Positions 33,856 through 46,800 are shown, numbered from the stretch's first letter. The stretch: DNA of 64,000 nt from Micromussa lordhowensis (GCA_964020085.1 OZ026604.1:22263732-22327731), one strand, 5' to 3'. Notes: generated by a model not told the origin, from the sequence alone. Numbers and translations: made by a program.

Positions 33856-34764
33856 CGGACTAGTGTGATAGCTAGTCGTGTTCTCGACGTCGCTCGAAGA
33901 AAAAAAACACCGATTATTTAGAACAGCGTCTCATCAACATTGCTTCCAGCCTCTCTACATGTAAACCTCAATTTAGCCACACACTTAAGCTGGAAGTGTC
34001 TCAACAATATGACCATAGTGATCAGGTGTGTAAATAACTTGATTTTAGTTGACTTTATAATATACAACTTCTTCTCAAAATTGAACTATACCTCTAAAAG
34101 ATAGTTTGAAATGACAGCAAAGCGGAAGGCAAATACCAAGAAGAAGTAACTAGAAGCAGAAAATAGGAGAAAGAGAAATTCTTCACGAACCAAAGTCAGG
34201 GAAAACTATACTGGGTCAGGATATGATATTTGAATTTTTTAATCAGAGCATATCAATGTCTCTAGTTTGGTATATAACCATATCAGCGGTTCTCTGAAAT
34301 CGGTTTTTGCTTTTGGTCTGACAAGGTTTCTAAACTGAAAAAAAAGTTACAAATCTGATGCAGGTTTTGTATATCACTAAGTTAATCAAAGGCTCAGTAC
34401 CCGCTGCTTTTGAGACCAACTTTGTTTCTTCTCCAGACGACTGTGCTCTATTTACTGAACACCACACACTCTCGTCCCATGAGACCACGATCCTTTGGGT
34501 CAGCATCACGAATCACGACCTCTGACCCCATCTCATTCCCAGAGCCCGCGCGTTTTCGGTCATTTTTGACCAAACGCTCAACGACTCGGGATGAAATCAA
34601 ATCCGGAACCAGGACATCTTGGTTCCAGTTTGATTATGCGCATGGTATTAAGCTGCTCAATAACGGTTTTCAGAACATGTGCAGAGAGAGTAACCGCTGT
34701 GATTGATGCTGGTCACCTTTCGATTTCCCCCAGAGGTCACGATTTCTTTGAGCTTCTTTGGCCC

Positions 34765-35123
34765 CGTCCACAATACACCGGAGAAATTTGAAAACGGCGT
34801 TTTCGCTCTGAAAACGCGTCAGATGATTTCCATCCACACCACGCCGGAGAAATTTGAAAACGCAACAATCACCGATCATTTGCAATTTGCATTTGAGGAA
34901 CACTCGAGCAGGAAAATCACGTGATTATTCCCACGTCATCGTCTTCCAAAAGCTTTGTTTTCAAAATGTTTTCTGTCCACACTAAAACGCAAAGCCGGCG
35001 TTTTCAAATTCTTTCGGTTTAAAGAGCGTTTTCAAAAAGCTCAGTTTTCGCGATGGACTGGTGTGGACGGTAGGGCCTAGCCGCAGAAGTAAAGCTGCGT
35101 TTCCAAATTTCTCCAGCGAGATG
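34765..35123 (-). repeat. GTGTGGACGG-family repeat, copy 3, reverse
   Basis: Reverse-oriented copy: GCCGGAGAAATTTGAAAACG, TGTCCACACTAAAACGCAAA, CTGGTGTGGACGGTAGGGCC. No coding sequence. Confidence 0.6.
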
Positions 35124-35310
35124 TGAAGTGGAGCTTGGTGGAGCTTGTGAGAACGAGATTGTTGGACTCGTCCAGAGGTCACGGTTCTTGTTGCTGACCA
35201 AAAAGACCGCAGTCTCTGGGGACAAGAATGAACAGCACCTTGTAACCTAGCCTCCTGTGAAGTCCTAAAGGAGTTCTGTGCAGGGGGCTAGTGGTAACTA
35301 AGCCTAAATA

Positions 35311-35545
35311 GGCCATTTTACAGTTGTGTGCTTAGTTACCTGGCCATGAATGCAAGCGAGGCTGGAGGTGACCTTGCTTTGATACAGACCTTCAAGCTTT
35401 TCTCATGTAAATTTCAACTAGTTAGCATGAGAACAACTTGATTTGCACAATAAAAGCAGAGAGGTCTGTATCAAAACAAGGTCAACTCCAGCCTCGCTGC
35501 CAGTCAGAGGCCAGGTCACTTTGCCAACAACTGTAAAATGGTCTA
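35311..35545. repeat. Foldback element with about 85-bp arms
   Basis: Left arm GGCCATTTTACAGTTGTGTG ... GGTGACCTTGCTTTGATACAGACC; right arm GGTCTGTATCAAAACAAGGT ... ACAACTGTAAAATGG. The spacer holds a hairpin-like AAGCTTTTCTCATG segment. Confidence 0.7.
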
Positions 35546-35697
35546 TTAGCAAGTGAAACAACTACAAATGACTAAGACTAAAGCAAGTACAAATAAGTAC
35601 AGTCAGAGGCCAGGTCACTTTGCCAACAACTGTAAAATGGTCTATTAGCAAGTGAAACAACTACAAATGACTAAGACTAAAGCAAGTACAAATAAGT
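35501..35697. repeat. 100-bp exact tandem duplication
   Basis: The unit starting CAGTCAGAGGCCAGGTCACT at 35501 is repeated at 35601 with no difference seen through 35697. It includes the right end of the foldback element at 35311-35545. A recent duplication or an assembly artefact. Confidence 0.85.
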
Positions 35698-35784
35698 TGC
35701 TTATGATACATATACATCCAATATTTTTAATTCCACTAAATAAATTCCATTCTTGAACCTGACTGACTGGACTGGATAATAATT

Positions 35785-36185
35785 TTTATTAAGAGTCCGG
35801 ATCATTGGATAATGCAATTCGAGAGTTTTCACTGGCTTAGCCATCATGGGTTATGAGCCATTATAGTCCATCAAATATTTTCGCTCGCGTGCAATTGGTT
35901 TCAACGCATCACGTATTCCCCAGCTGAAACTGAGGAATATCTGAGTGATATTCCCCAATTTTCAAAACCGTGTGTGTTGCAAAACATATTTGAAGGGTAG
36001 TAAACACAATAGCCTCCATTTGGCACTGAAATATGCTTGGATATTTCTCCTTGGACATAATTATTTTAGTCTAGTTTTCTGTATTTTGGGGGCATTTTTA
36101 ATAAAACAATTATTCCACTCGAGCTTGTTGGATATGAGATGATTATAGCAAACGCGTGTTCATGGAATAATTGTTAAGCAGGCGT
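35785..36185 (-). repeat. Palindromic repeat, GTTGGATATGAGATGAT type, copy 2
   Basis: Reverse relative of 30229-30510: GATCATTGGATAATGCAATT, TTTTCACTGGCTTAGCC, ATTATTCCACTCGAGC and GTTGGATATGAGATGATTAT. The internal part differs and is longer. Confidence 0.6.
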
Positions 36186-37133
36186 AGCATAATTCTCAGA
36201 TCAAAGTTACACAATATTTAAAATAATTATGACACCAAATATTACAAATATTAAAGATTTCTTGAAGTTGTGCATAAGTGCAAAAAGTTTGGAAATGTGC
36301 TAAGTAGTTTGTTCATGAACATTATCTGTTCTAAAAATTCACTCTCTAAAACTCCTGAATTCCAGGAAACCGGTAACATACAAGGACAAACAGCTGTGAA
36401 TATTTGGATGCCTAATGGGAAGACAAGAGGAATAATTCCACTTGTCTTCCTATTAATTATTAATAATTATTGTTTTCATGTAATGTCACTGCCTTTTCAG
36501 TGTTTGGGAGATCTTGCCTAAGCTATTTATGGCTGGTTTGCAGTGTCACGCCATCAAAAATAAAAATTGTAACCATTTAATAAGCTGGGATATTGTAAAA
36601 ACTATTATTGTGTCGTTTTGGTAGGACAGCTAAGTTTTGACTGCCTCTCGTACTGTGGGCACAGCCACACTGTATGCAAGGCTTTGGCTTATCACATGTT
36701 TGGGGCAACTGAGCTAGAGAATATATCTAATGCATTGTGCACTTCAAGGGAATATCCAAACCCAATTCAAAAAGGTTACTGGAATCTCCAAGGAAGAGAT
36801 GCGTGACTGCGTAACTGGAATTTTGAGAGGGGGTGGGATAGGAGTATAAACCCTCCAAACAATTTCCTAAGAGGGGTATGGATATTCTCTAAAACGTATC
36901 TTGAGGGGGATAGGATGAGAGTTTAACCCTCCAAGAAAAGACCCTATTAAAGAGGGGAATATATTTTTGGAGCAACCCATCATAATCACATAGCAAGAGT
37001 AGAAGTACGTAATGGAATCAACTTGGTTTTTTCATTCTTGCAATATTAGCTGTGACCAAATTCATTCAATTGACTATACATCAAATTAATTTGCAGAGAA
37101 ATGATTGCAACAGGTGAATATGACTGACTGACA

Positions 37134-40100
37134 TTATTTGACAGCATAGTATATGATAAGTCCAATAACTCCCAGTATTGCAAGGCAAATAACAGCCATT
37201 ATTATCCTGTTCTGAATTATCCTGAAAATACAAATAAAAATGTTATTACAGATGGTAAATAATGAGCAATAATTAGAGTATAAATAATTTTGCCCATCTG
37301 AAAAACATCTCAAGTGTGAACTAGAGCTTTCAGAATGTCTAAATGTAACAGTATCTGCAGAATTAGCAGGAGGGTACCATAGACAGAGTGCAGTTGTGGT
37401 GGCCTCATGGTTAGCACTCGGCTGCGGATCGAGAGGTCCAGGTTTGAGCCTTGGCCAGGGACATTGAGTTGTATTCTTGGACAACGCACTTCACTCTCAA
37501 AGTGCCTCTCTCCACCCAGGTGTATAAATGGGTACTGGCAAATTTCACGCTGGGGGTAGCCCTGCAGTGGACTAACATCCCATCCAGGGGGAGTAGAAAT
37601 ATTCCTAGGCAGTTCATGCTACAGAAACCAGGATAAGCTCCAACCTGATGGGCCACTTGGCTCATATGCAGACTTAACCTACTACAGAGAGACACAAGAT
37701 AACCATGAAGTAATATGCATACATGTACCTTCTCATCATTCCTGTTAAAATCCTAGAGCTTTTTGACAAGTTCTTGTCAGTTCCCCTCGTCTGCAAGGAA
37801 AATGAAAACATGAATACTGATAGCAAATTTGAATCAAATTGGAATCAAACTGATATTTTCTAACATTTTCATTGATATCCAGTGATAATTAATCCTTGTA
37901 GACTTACTCTTTCTCTTGCTCGCTCCATGACTTCTCTGTCTCGGTGTAAATTATTCATAATGTCAACTCCTATTTGTTCTGAAATAACAATAAAAACCAT
38001 GCACTTCAGGAGCTGAAGGTACAAGACTTTCTGGCTTGAGGCAGAAATTTGATCACACTACTTTATCACAACAAGTTTAAATTGATTATTAGACAGCATC
38101 TAAGACTTAAAATGTGAAACATGAAATGTGAAGTGTGAAGCCCAAAATGGTAAGTGTGTGAAATGTGAATTGATAAGTGTGAAGTGCAGAATTTGAAATG
38201 TGAAATATGCCATGAAAAAATTGAGAGAAACGGAACCAAGGCCGCAAAGTTCAACATTTGTATTTACGCCAGCCTTACCTGTTTCTACACACATTTTATA
38301 ACCTTCCTCTAGTTGTCGTCCAGACCGTTCCACTCTTTCAGTATTGTCCAACAATCTGGCCCTCTACGTAGAACGTCATGGTTGATAAAATAAACCAAGG
38401 CAAGTTAGAAATTTAAAAGTCTCCAAAAAGGTTTTTATCAGTCATTACAAGATCAAAGGGTTCATACAGTACACCCTGTTTAAAATACTATAAAGGATCC
38501 TGTAAGATCTTATAGAATACTTTTATTATGAACCTTAATAGAATGGGACATTACTGGCTTAGCTCACAAAGAAGTGATGCAAAGAGAACTAATCAGAATT
38601 TAGAATTTTCTTATCGAAAGAAAGTTATCATGCTGTAAGATTAGCAGATTTTGAAATTATTCAGGCACCCTATTCACTACTCCCTAATTTGTACTCTATT
38701 CAATCTGATTATTAATGAATTAACCTTGATCAACCATTAAGATATAAAGTTGCATGGTTGTGTGAGTGAAAACCTACCTGATCTTCAGAACTATGAGAAT
38801 CTTCACCCCCAAGCAATTCATTTCTACCTTCCTGATCAGAAAATGCAACTCTAGCTTTTTTCTGCAAGTTAAGAAAATAACACTTGCGTGTATTGCTCAT
38901 AATAACTTATTAACACAGATACAAACCTGCCAACTCTCCCAGATACATTCTAATCTCCCAGACACTTAGATGAGTCGTCAAACTCTCTTGCATATCTTAT
39001 GGTTAAATTCACGTGGGTTCTATTTCATGGGATTCTGGTGGGGGGCTAGGGCAGGATTAGTGACTGATGGGGGTAGGGCAGCATAAGAGACTGAGGGGGA
39101 GTGGGTAGTGTGAAGGAGAAGCTGAAATGAAACATGCGATTCATTTTAAGAATCCTCCAAAAAATGAAAGAAATTCACAAATTAAAAAATTGAACCACAA
39201 CATACACAAGGTGCAGTGCTTTTATGATTTTTTTTTTTTTGGGGGGGGGATTTATTGGCACTCTCATCAGGGGTAGATTTAGGAGGGGGTTGGATAAGAT
39301 AATCTCACCACGTCTCCACTTGGCTCCAGTGCGTAAGTAGATAAGAAATTTTGTAATATTCCAGTTAAAGTCCTCACTTACCAAATCCTGTTCAAATCTC
39401 TGCATCTCATTGTTGTAAGCTTTGAGTCTGTGTCCTAGTTTTGATTTCTCTTCTCCTGAAACTTCTCTAACCTCTAGCTCCATTTGCTCAATCTAGCAAG
39501 GAAAAAAATAACTTTTAAACACAAAATGCTTGTGTATCGATGCTGTGTAGAATGGTGTCAAAACTAATCTGACTCTCAACCTTATGACAATCCCTGATCA
39601 CTAGCTATGTTTACACTGGTTGTCATGCCATGGCAGATAGAGCGGTTTTCATTTGAGCGTTGAATAGTAAATGGTTTTGCACTTACTACGCCACCTGATT
39701 GGTTTAAAAAACTCATGCCATTTTTTCATCCAATCAGAAGTAAAACCAAAACCAATCTTGACTCATGCGCATGCGTTTTCCCGCGCTTTGCCTCAGCTAC
39801 ATGTAATTACTTTGAGTTTTGATTGGTTCACTGTCTTGTTTATGTCCTTTGTGATTGGCTAGAGCGATTACTTTGGTTTTGGTTTTACAACACTCAATTG
39901 AAAACTGCTCTAACCTACATGTATGCAGCAAGTGTGAACACTGTGAAGACTTGATTGTGTCGAATATTCTGTCATTTATTTTCTTTACCTTCACATCATT
40001 TTCTTAAATTTGATCCTTGTTTACAATAATCATCATCATATTCACTTTGAGAATTATGGAAATACTTGTAGTATGATAAAAGCTGTTTTCTGACAGATGC

Positions 40101-40573
40101 AAATTTGGACATTTTTTTAGTCTGGAAATTCTGAAATTCAAAATTGCCCTTGTGCAACAGAAAAAAAAATCCGGAAATACAAAAATTAACAGAATTAGAA
40201 GAAGTTCTTTTAAAGATAACTAAATGACACACTCCAACAAGATCAATTCAACTTGTGATAACTGAATTTCGATCAATTTTGACACAATAAAGCAAGTTTT
40301 ACTTACCAATTCCCTCGCTTCGTCGAAACATCTCTCCACATCACTAACCGCGCTTTTTTTGGCAGCTACAATTGAAAATAGAACTTTTTTCAATATTTAT
40401 GACGTTAGAATATGCCAACACAGAAAAAACGACCGAAAATGACAAATTAAAGTCGATCGAAATTGATCGCGAAACTGACATCCGTGAAGATTGGGAATCT
40501 TGCATATCCTGGCTGTGATTTCAGCGCTAATATTGCCAAACTGTTGCTCGTAATGGTTGAACAACTCAGTCAT
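37134..40573 (-). CDS. VTI1A: Vesicle SNARE VTI1A (Qb-SNARE, 217 aa)
   Basis: Qb-SNARE acting in endosome/trans-Golgi membrane fusion. Eight minus-strand exons join in frame with GT-AG introns: 40480-40573, 40307-40365, 39382-39492, 38778-38861, 38279-38363, 37908-37978, 37729-37790, 37134-37221 (TAA). Product is 217 residues, the human VTI1A length. N-terminal three-helix domain: MTELFNHYEQQFGNISAEIT and EARELIEQMELEVREV. SNARE helix: RARLLDNTERVERSGRQLEE, ETEQIGVDIMNNLHRDRE, RERTRGTDKNLSKSSRILTG. C-terminal anchor about 195-215 (IMAVICLAILGVIGLIIYYA) with a two-residue tail. RRIIQNR before the anchor and the LLDNTER motif favour VTI1A over VTI1B. The start is the ATG at 40573; an in-frame TTG at 40585 is not needed. 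Exon 1 has a GTCAGT donor, slightly weak. Head to head with the ABHD3 gene. A SINE lies in intron 7 and a MITE in intron 2. Confidence 0.95.
37396..37690 (+). mobile_element. tRNA-derived SINE copy in VTI1A intron 7
   Basis: tRNA-like head GTGGCCTCATGGTTAGCACT (box A) and GGTTTGAGCC (box B), body with TCTCCACCCAGGTGTATAAA and TGGGGGTAGCCCTGCAGTGG, tail CTCATATGCAGACTTAACC. Antisense to the host gene. Among the least rearranged of the four family members here. Confidence 0.82.
39638..39912. mobile_element. MITE, TAGAGCGGTTTTCA ends, in VTI1A intron 2
   Basis: Terminal inverted repeats TAGAGCGGTTTTCATTTGAG / CTCAATTGAAAACTGCTCTA. Interior rich in TTTGGTTTTGGTTTTAC and ATTGGTT words. Relative of 44118-44405. 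TA at both edges suggests a TA target. Confidence 0.75.
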
Positions 40574-40810
40574 CGTGAAAGACAATATTCGAAAATTCTA
40601 AACCGTCCTTGTTTCACTGTAGATCACCGTAAACTACAAACAATATTCAAAGAAATCTCGACATCCACCATTGTTTTTTCTGCCTATGCGATGTCCCAAT
40701 CTCCCTTCCCGTCTACCTCGGTCGTTTCTGAACGTGATACATGTGATACGCTGGGTACTACTAAAGTTCAAAGTCCTTTCCGGGTTATGGATTGCAAATA
40801 GGTTGTCAAG
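40574..40810. promoter_or_regulatory. Putative bidirectional promoter VTI1A / ABHD3
   Basis: Only 237 bp separate the divergent start codons of VTI1A (minus) and the ABHD3-like gene (plus), so both 5' UTRs and both promoters must be here or in unseen upstream exons. No TATA box stands out. An in-frame TAG at 40799-40801 ends any upstream frame for ABHD3. Confidence 0.6.
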
Positions 40811-43800
40811 ATGCCTTCTTTCCAAGAGTTTCTACATGTTCTTTATCAGTGGCAGTGGTTACCTCTCCTTACAGTTCTTTTCATAATCTACATCACCTAC
40901 TACTTGTTTCACGTCGTTCAAAAGCCGCGGTTAATTGGCAAGGATGGTCGTTTTCGAGAGTTTATTCTCCAAAGCTGCCCGATTGTGAGCGAACATTATT
41001 GGCCAACAATTTGGTGTTTTAGTGCTCGAGCACAAACAGTCATTCGAGCTCTAATTCGATCGCGACCATCTGTTCCTTTTCGGAGGTAAGGGTGTCTGAA
41101 AAACCATTGTCTTGCACATAAACACTGGTATCCTATCACTTCATAGTTTGATAGTAAGCCGGTAAAAACAAGTTTGAATAATTTAATAAGCTGTCATCTT
41201 GCATCTGCAAGATTTCACTGTCAGTGGTCTTGGTCAATTCGAAATGTAGTGTCGTTCCTTCATAAACTGATAGAGTACAGGTCTTAATTCTTTCGTTTAA
41301 TATTAAAGCAACAAGAATGAGCTGTAAATTTCACTATCTTCTAGCTGTGTTCAATGAAATGAGCAAGCTGAAAAATTTTCTATGATTGTCCGGTAATACG
41401 GGCAACATTTTCCTTCAACTTGTCTTGCAACATTGTTGCATTGCTAGTTGAAACCCACTGTTGCGCGTATTACTGCTTGCGTGACCAACTGTACTAGTCT
41501 CACAGCAAAATATAGCGTTGCAAAGTTGCTGAATCCTGCGTGTGTGATTGGTCAGTCGTGTGTAAACAAACATGGCAGCTGATCAACTCTTTTTTTATCA
41601 GAAGAGAGCGCTTGCCACTCCCTGTTTGGACCTTTCATTCGCTCGACGAAGACGAGGAAAGGCCTTGAAAACGAACAATGGATTTCGCAGAGAGAGGAGA
41701 GGGACGTTTTTCACCACGTCTTCTTTCATATGATTTAGCGTTTCGAAGAACTTCCACTTCGAGTTCTGGCCGTCACTTTCTTTCTTAATTAATTTCCAGT
41801 GCCAATGAAGTTCTCACAGTATGAAGCTGTCGATTCAGATAGCCTGGCAATAAGTTGTATTTTTGTGACAGTTCCTCCAAGCCTTTTTCCTTCTATAGGG
41901 CAAATTTCTGACTTTTGGAGAGTTTCTGGTCTACTTCAACAGCTTCGAGCTCTTCTTCTCCGTCTGCCATGTTTTTTTTTTTAATTTGCGCGTAGGCGCG
42001 CCTCGCTGACAGCCAATCGCAAGCATTGAATTTAAACTTGTTGCGAGGCAAGTTGAAGCTTCGGTGGTAATATGAGCAACAAAACTAAAATTTGTTGTAG
42101 AAAGTAGAACTTGAGTCTAAAGAGTTGATCAGCCACCATGTTTGTTTACACACGACTGACCAATCATGCACAGGATTCAGCAACTTTGCAACACATTATT
42201 TTGCTGCGAGATAAATTGGTCATGCACGTACATGTAGTAATAGGCGCAACAGTAGGTTTCAACTTATAATGCAACAAATGTTGCGACTCAAGGTGATTTC
42301 CAGCAGGTACTGCGCAGTCTAAGCACCCTAATGTATATAAACATTATAAGTTTTCACTCGATGGAATGCAAATCAATATTATTCATTATGAACTGGTACC
42401 ACATAGCTGGTACCTTATCTTTGAGGTCTTTCAACGTTTTTCAGCTTCATTGATTTTTACAGCTGCAAAGTTGATCCACTAAGTGATATGAGAAAGAACA
42501 AAGCATAAAGTTTTGACCGCTTCTCATCCATAGTGGCCATTGTTTTGAAACTTTGAATTCACTTCATGTAAGTAGTCTTGTCTCACATGAAAGAAAACAA
42601 AAAAACACAAACAAACTCTCAAGAGTGCGCAGTACGGACTGGAAATCATCTTTAATGATTACAGCATCACGAGTGAGATATTTCGCACATGCCGTTCATG
42701 TGCCAGAGTGCAACAAAAACCAAGCTGTAACTGTGATGTCTGTATGTGAGCGTAGTGGCTCATCAGGCCGGAGCTTATCCCAGTTTCAGTAGCATGAAGC
42801 GACTAGGAGTATTTCTACTTCCCCCTTGATAGTATGCTAGTCCATCACAGGGTTACCCCCAGCATCAAATTCGCCGGTACCCATTTATACACTTGGGTGG
42901 AGAGAGGCACTGTGAGAGTGAAGTGTCTTGCCCAAGAACACAACACAATGTCCCAGGCCAGGGCTCGAACCCAGAGCGCTCGCTCCAGAGTCGAGCGCAC
43001 TAACCATGAGGCCACCGCGCCCCCACAACTGTGATGTACAAACCCAAAAATCTTTCTCACTAGTTCCCCAAGAATTAGGAGTGAAAGTGAGGCAGGGGTA
43101 GTCTTACAGCACCAGTTCTAAAGCGTCTGGAGAATATATAAAAATAAATAATAACTTTATTAACTGGGGGTGATAAATTACAGTTTACCAATTCTTAACT
43201 GTTAAGAATTGGTAAACTTGTGGTCCCCCCCTGAAATATATATGAAACTAATTTACACATATCGAAAAGGTAAATTAAAGTAAAAGTAATATTAAAAGGG
43301 GTCTGATGATATGAAAAATTATGAAATGGGGAAGCTATCTAAGCCAGCATAACGTTCTGTTATAAAATCACAATAGTTCTGAAAAGAAAAGTACTACCGA
43401 GGGTGTCCTGGCAAAAAGTGAAAATGAAGTTTACACCTTTCTCAAGTACTGTCCTAACTTAGTTGAAATGTTAATAAGCCCTTAACACTTTGTGTTAGAA
43501 GTCCTGAGAAATTACCTATTCCAAGGTGGCTACCCCCTGTACCACCTGTCCCCCTCCTGGTTCCCTCAGTCCCCTGGGACTGTGGGATATGGGCCTCACC
43601 CCTGGAGGCAGGTAGCTACCTCCGGTAGCACCTGATCTGTACTCCCCCCAGGAGGCCCCCTTCCTGGGCCCCTACTCCCCAGTCGTCCTTCCCTGCCACC
43701 CAAATTTAACCCACAACCACTGTGTTATTTCATAAATGTAGTGGCATTAGTGGCATCTCAGACCAGGCTTCGAAAGAGGATCATTAATTGAAATGTTAAT

Positions 43801-46800
43801 AAGCCCTTAACACTTTGTGTTTGATACTAGGGAAACATTGGCGACTCCTGATGGTGGAATTGTTTGTTTGGACTGGTTTGATAATGACACAAGTACTATT
43901 TATAAAGATGCGGCTTCTAGACCCACAGTGTTGGTACTTCCTGGTCTAACCGGTGGGTAATTCCATTTAATAACTGGTCAATTTCAAATATTAAAAGTTC
44001 AATTTGTTTCCTCTGTACATTCAAACATCCACAGAGGGGGAGCAAAGTTTTATCACATGAAGAGACCTCACTATAGGGTCCAAACCCGTTATATCTACTG
44101 GTATTTCCCAGCCCTGATAGAGTGGTTTTCAATCGAGTGTCAAAAATAATGGCAATTACTTTGGTTTTGGTTTTACTATGGTTTGAGATTTGCCAAGTCG
44201 TCTAATTGGTAAGCAATTGGTTTGGTTTTGGTTTTACGACACTCAATAGCTGTTATTGCAGTTGAGTCTGCGATCAAATTTTCTTTTGTTTAGAAATGCA
44301 CGCAAATGAGGCAAAAGGGTCAATACAAAGCAGAATTGACCCTTTTGCCTCGTTTACATGCACAACCGCTGATAACTGCGATAACAGCTATTGAAAAAAA
44401 CTCTAATATAAAACAAAATCAAAAATAATATTCCCTAGGCTACTTGCCCTTGGTTTGTAGCAGAGCTTAAGCAGAGCCCTATACCTTAGAAAATTTGGTA
44501 ACCCATCAAGCTAAAAAATGTTTCATTGTCGTGTGACCGTCCGTCCACGTGTACGACCGTATGCCAAGCCACATACCTTTAAAATTAAGAGAGAAGCACA
44601 ATTACCATGATAGGTACATCTTTGATACTGGACATCCAGGTAATGGTTAATTGACAGCTATCAAAACAAGGTATCTTCTGACCAGTATCATGTACCCATA
44701 TCACAAGCTCAGGTTTAGAGCTTATCGAGGTTGCGTGTTTATTTTGGAAGTTGACTACTGACCAAATACTGGTTTTTGATTGGATCACGGACCCAAGTTA
44801 GGTTATTACTCTGGGAGAGAATGCCAGGAGAAGGAGGGAGTATGTGCAAAGGCACAAATTAACCCCTGGTACATTGTTGACTTTTATTCCCACATATTCC
44901 TTGCCTAATCTTCTCTTATATTGCTTACTTTATTTCTACAATCTTGGAAAAATTGGGTATACCAGTAGTAAATGTTAAAATTTAACTGGAAAAAAATAGT
45001 GAAACCACATGCTGAACAATTATTGCTTGCTCACGATTGATCATTTTTGGAGTTTTTGATCCAAGAAAAGCAAATCCTCTTTTTCTTGTATGGTTAATAA
45101 ATTATTGCAATTGGTAGCTCCGCTTTTAGGCTCGGCTGATTCTATACCGGTATATTACATACTTTCATAATTGACTTGAGGTTTTTAGGTTCCTCCCAAC
45201 TATTAGCGAAAATAATTTATTAGAAGGTCCTTGGAGTGTATACATGATTTTCAGAATAATTTGCCATTCAATAAATCAGTTTCAGTGGAGATATTCTAAT
45301 ATGCTCTACAGATTAGTTGTTGTGTTAGGCTCTCAACTTTTTTGGATACCTTCTGTAATCGGCTCTGAAACATCAAACCCAAGCTAAGGGTGAATGAGTT
45401 GTTTAGCAAGACAATGTTATTTCCTATTTTAAAATAAATGAGGGATTTTTGTCCTAGGTGGAAGTGAAACAAGCTATAGTAGGCACTTGGTGTTAATTGG
45501 TGAACAACTTGGAGTGAGGTAAGTTTGCTTTAAAATATAGGTACAAAATTCGACCTTTGTAACTCAAAAGTAACAATAGCCTGCAAAAACAGCCGTCCTT
45601 CTTCGCTCCCGGCCCGAGTGGCGTTTCGCGAGAAGGACGTCTGCGATTTAACGCCGAAAATTCCATACTGATGACGTAAGTGTGAACTTTGTAATGTTGC
45701 CTCAAGCTGCAAAATAGGCATAAATTAACATTTGCGCTTTTTTCCCCGAGGAGATGATCAGGAAGAAACTTGCATTCTTTGAAGAAGAGGCGCTGAAAAG
45801 AGCGACAAATACTATGCGAGGACATAGTGATATTAAGATCACTGAGCTCCTGCAAAAGATACCGCGATATCTTGAACATTTGTTCGACTTTCTCCTGTCG
45901 AACTCGACAAATTCACTTCTTTTCACGTTTCCGTTTTGCAGTCTGTCCTGTAAATAGCAAATCGAGAAGCGACAGAGGTTAGTGGTTAGCATTATTACCG
46001 TGGAAAATGACTTACGCTGTCGACAATTTCTTGATGAAAACTTTTTTCGGATAGCTGCAAGAAGCATAATGTCTCTAGACAAACGTATAGCTTTCTCGAA
46101 GTAAAGCTACGGCGTCTCCGAAGAAGAACGTACGACGACAAATGTGATATCGGTGATAAGAATCTACCTACTGTGCTTACAAACAGTTCTAATCACAGCC
46201 ACGCCCGGTGTCACAAATATAGAACGCAAGTAAGCAACATGTCCATGGTAAATTTCATTTTGTCCCTTGAAAGCAAATACTTCGAGACTTGAACACATCT
46301 CTTCTTGCAATAGAAATGAGCCTGAACAATGCTTTTATCACAGGGCAAATTACAGAGGTGTCAGACTCGACGAAGCGACAGGGAGATAATAGCGGAGATC
46401 ACGCAGACCTGTTACCTCTAAAAATTTACCATACCACGGTCTAACGGCTTAACTCTACTTGAAAATCCTCCTTATAACACAAGATGAAGTGTCCTTCATA
46501 AACAAGAGTGAAGCAACAAAAACGGTCGAGCGACCGAAAAGAGAACAGCAAATGTACAAATGCCACGGACCGTAGGAGTCGTGTAGGTCTGTCAACCCCA
46601 TTTTAATAACACGCATTTGTTTTGGTGAGAATATTCAATGTCCTGCATATTTACAGACTTAGTTATGCATAATTACCGATCGAACCAATCAGCGTTCATG
46701 ACCAGATTCGGGACAGATTTGCGTCATCAGTATGGAATTTTCGGCGGTAAATCGCAGACGTCCTTCTCGCGAAACGCCACTCGGGCCGGGAGCGAAGAAG

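Noticed and set aside
35501..35697. CRISPR-like repeat
   Set aside because: Two adjacent 100-bp units without spacers in a eukaryotic locus; a plain tandem duplication.
40574..40585. Upstream start for VTI1A adding four residues
   Set aside because: The codon at 40585 is TTG. The ATG at 40573 gives 217 residues, the expected family length.
45493..46082. Overlapping minus frames of 126-128 codons as a transposase
   Set aside because: They read across the TIR or through the element interior without catalytic or zinc-finger motifs; no evidence of a real transposase.
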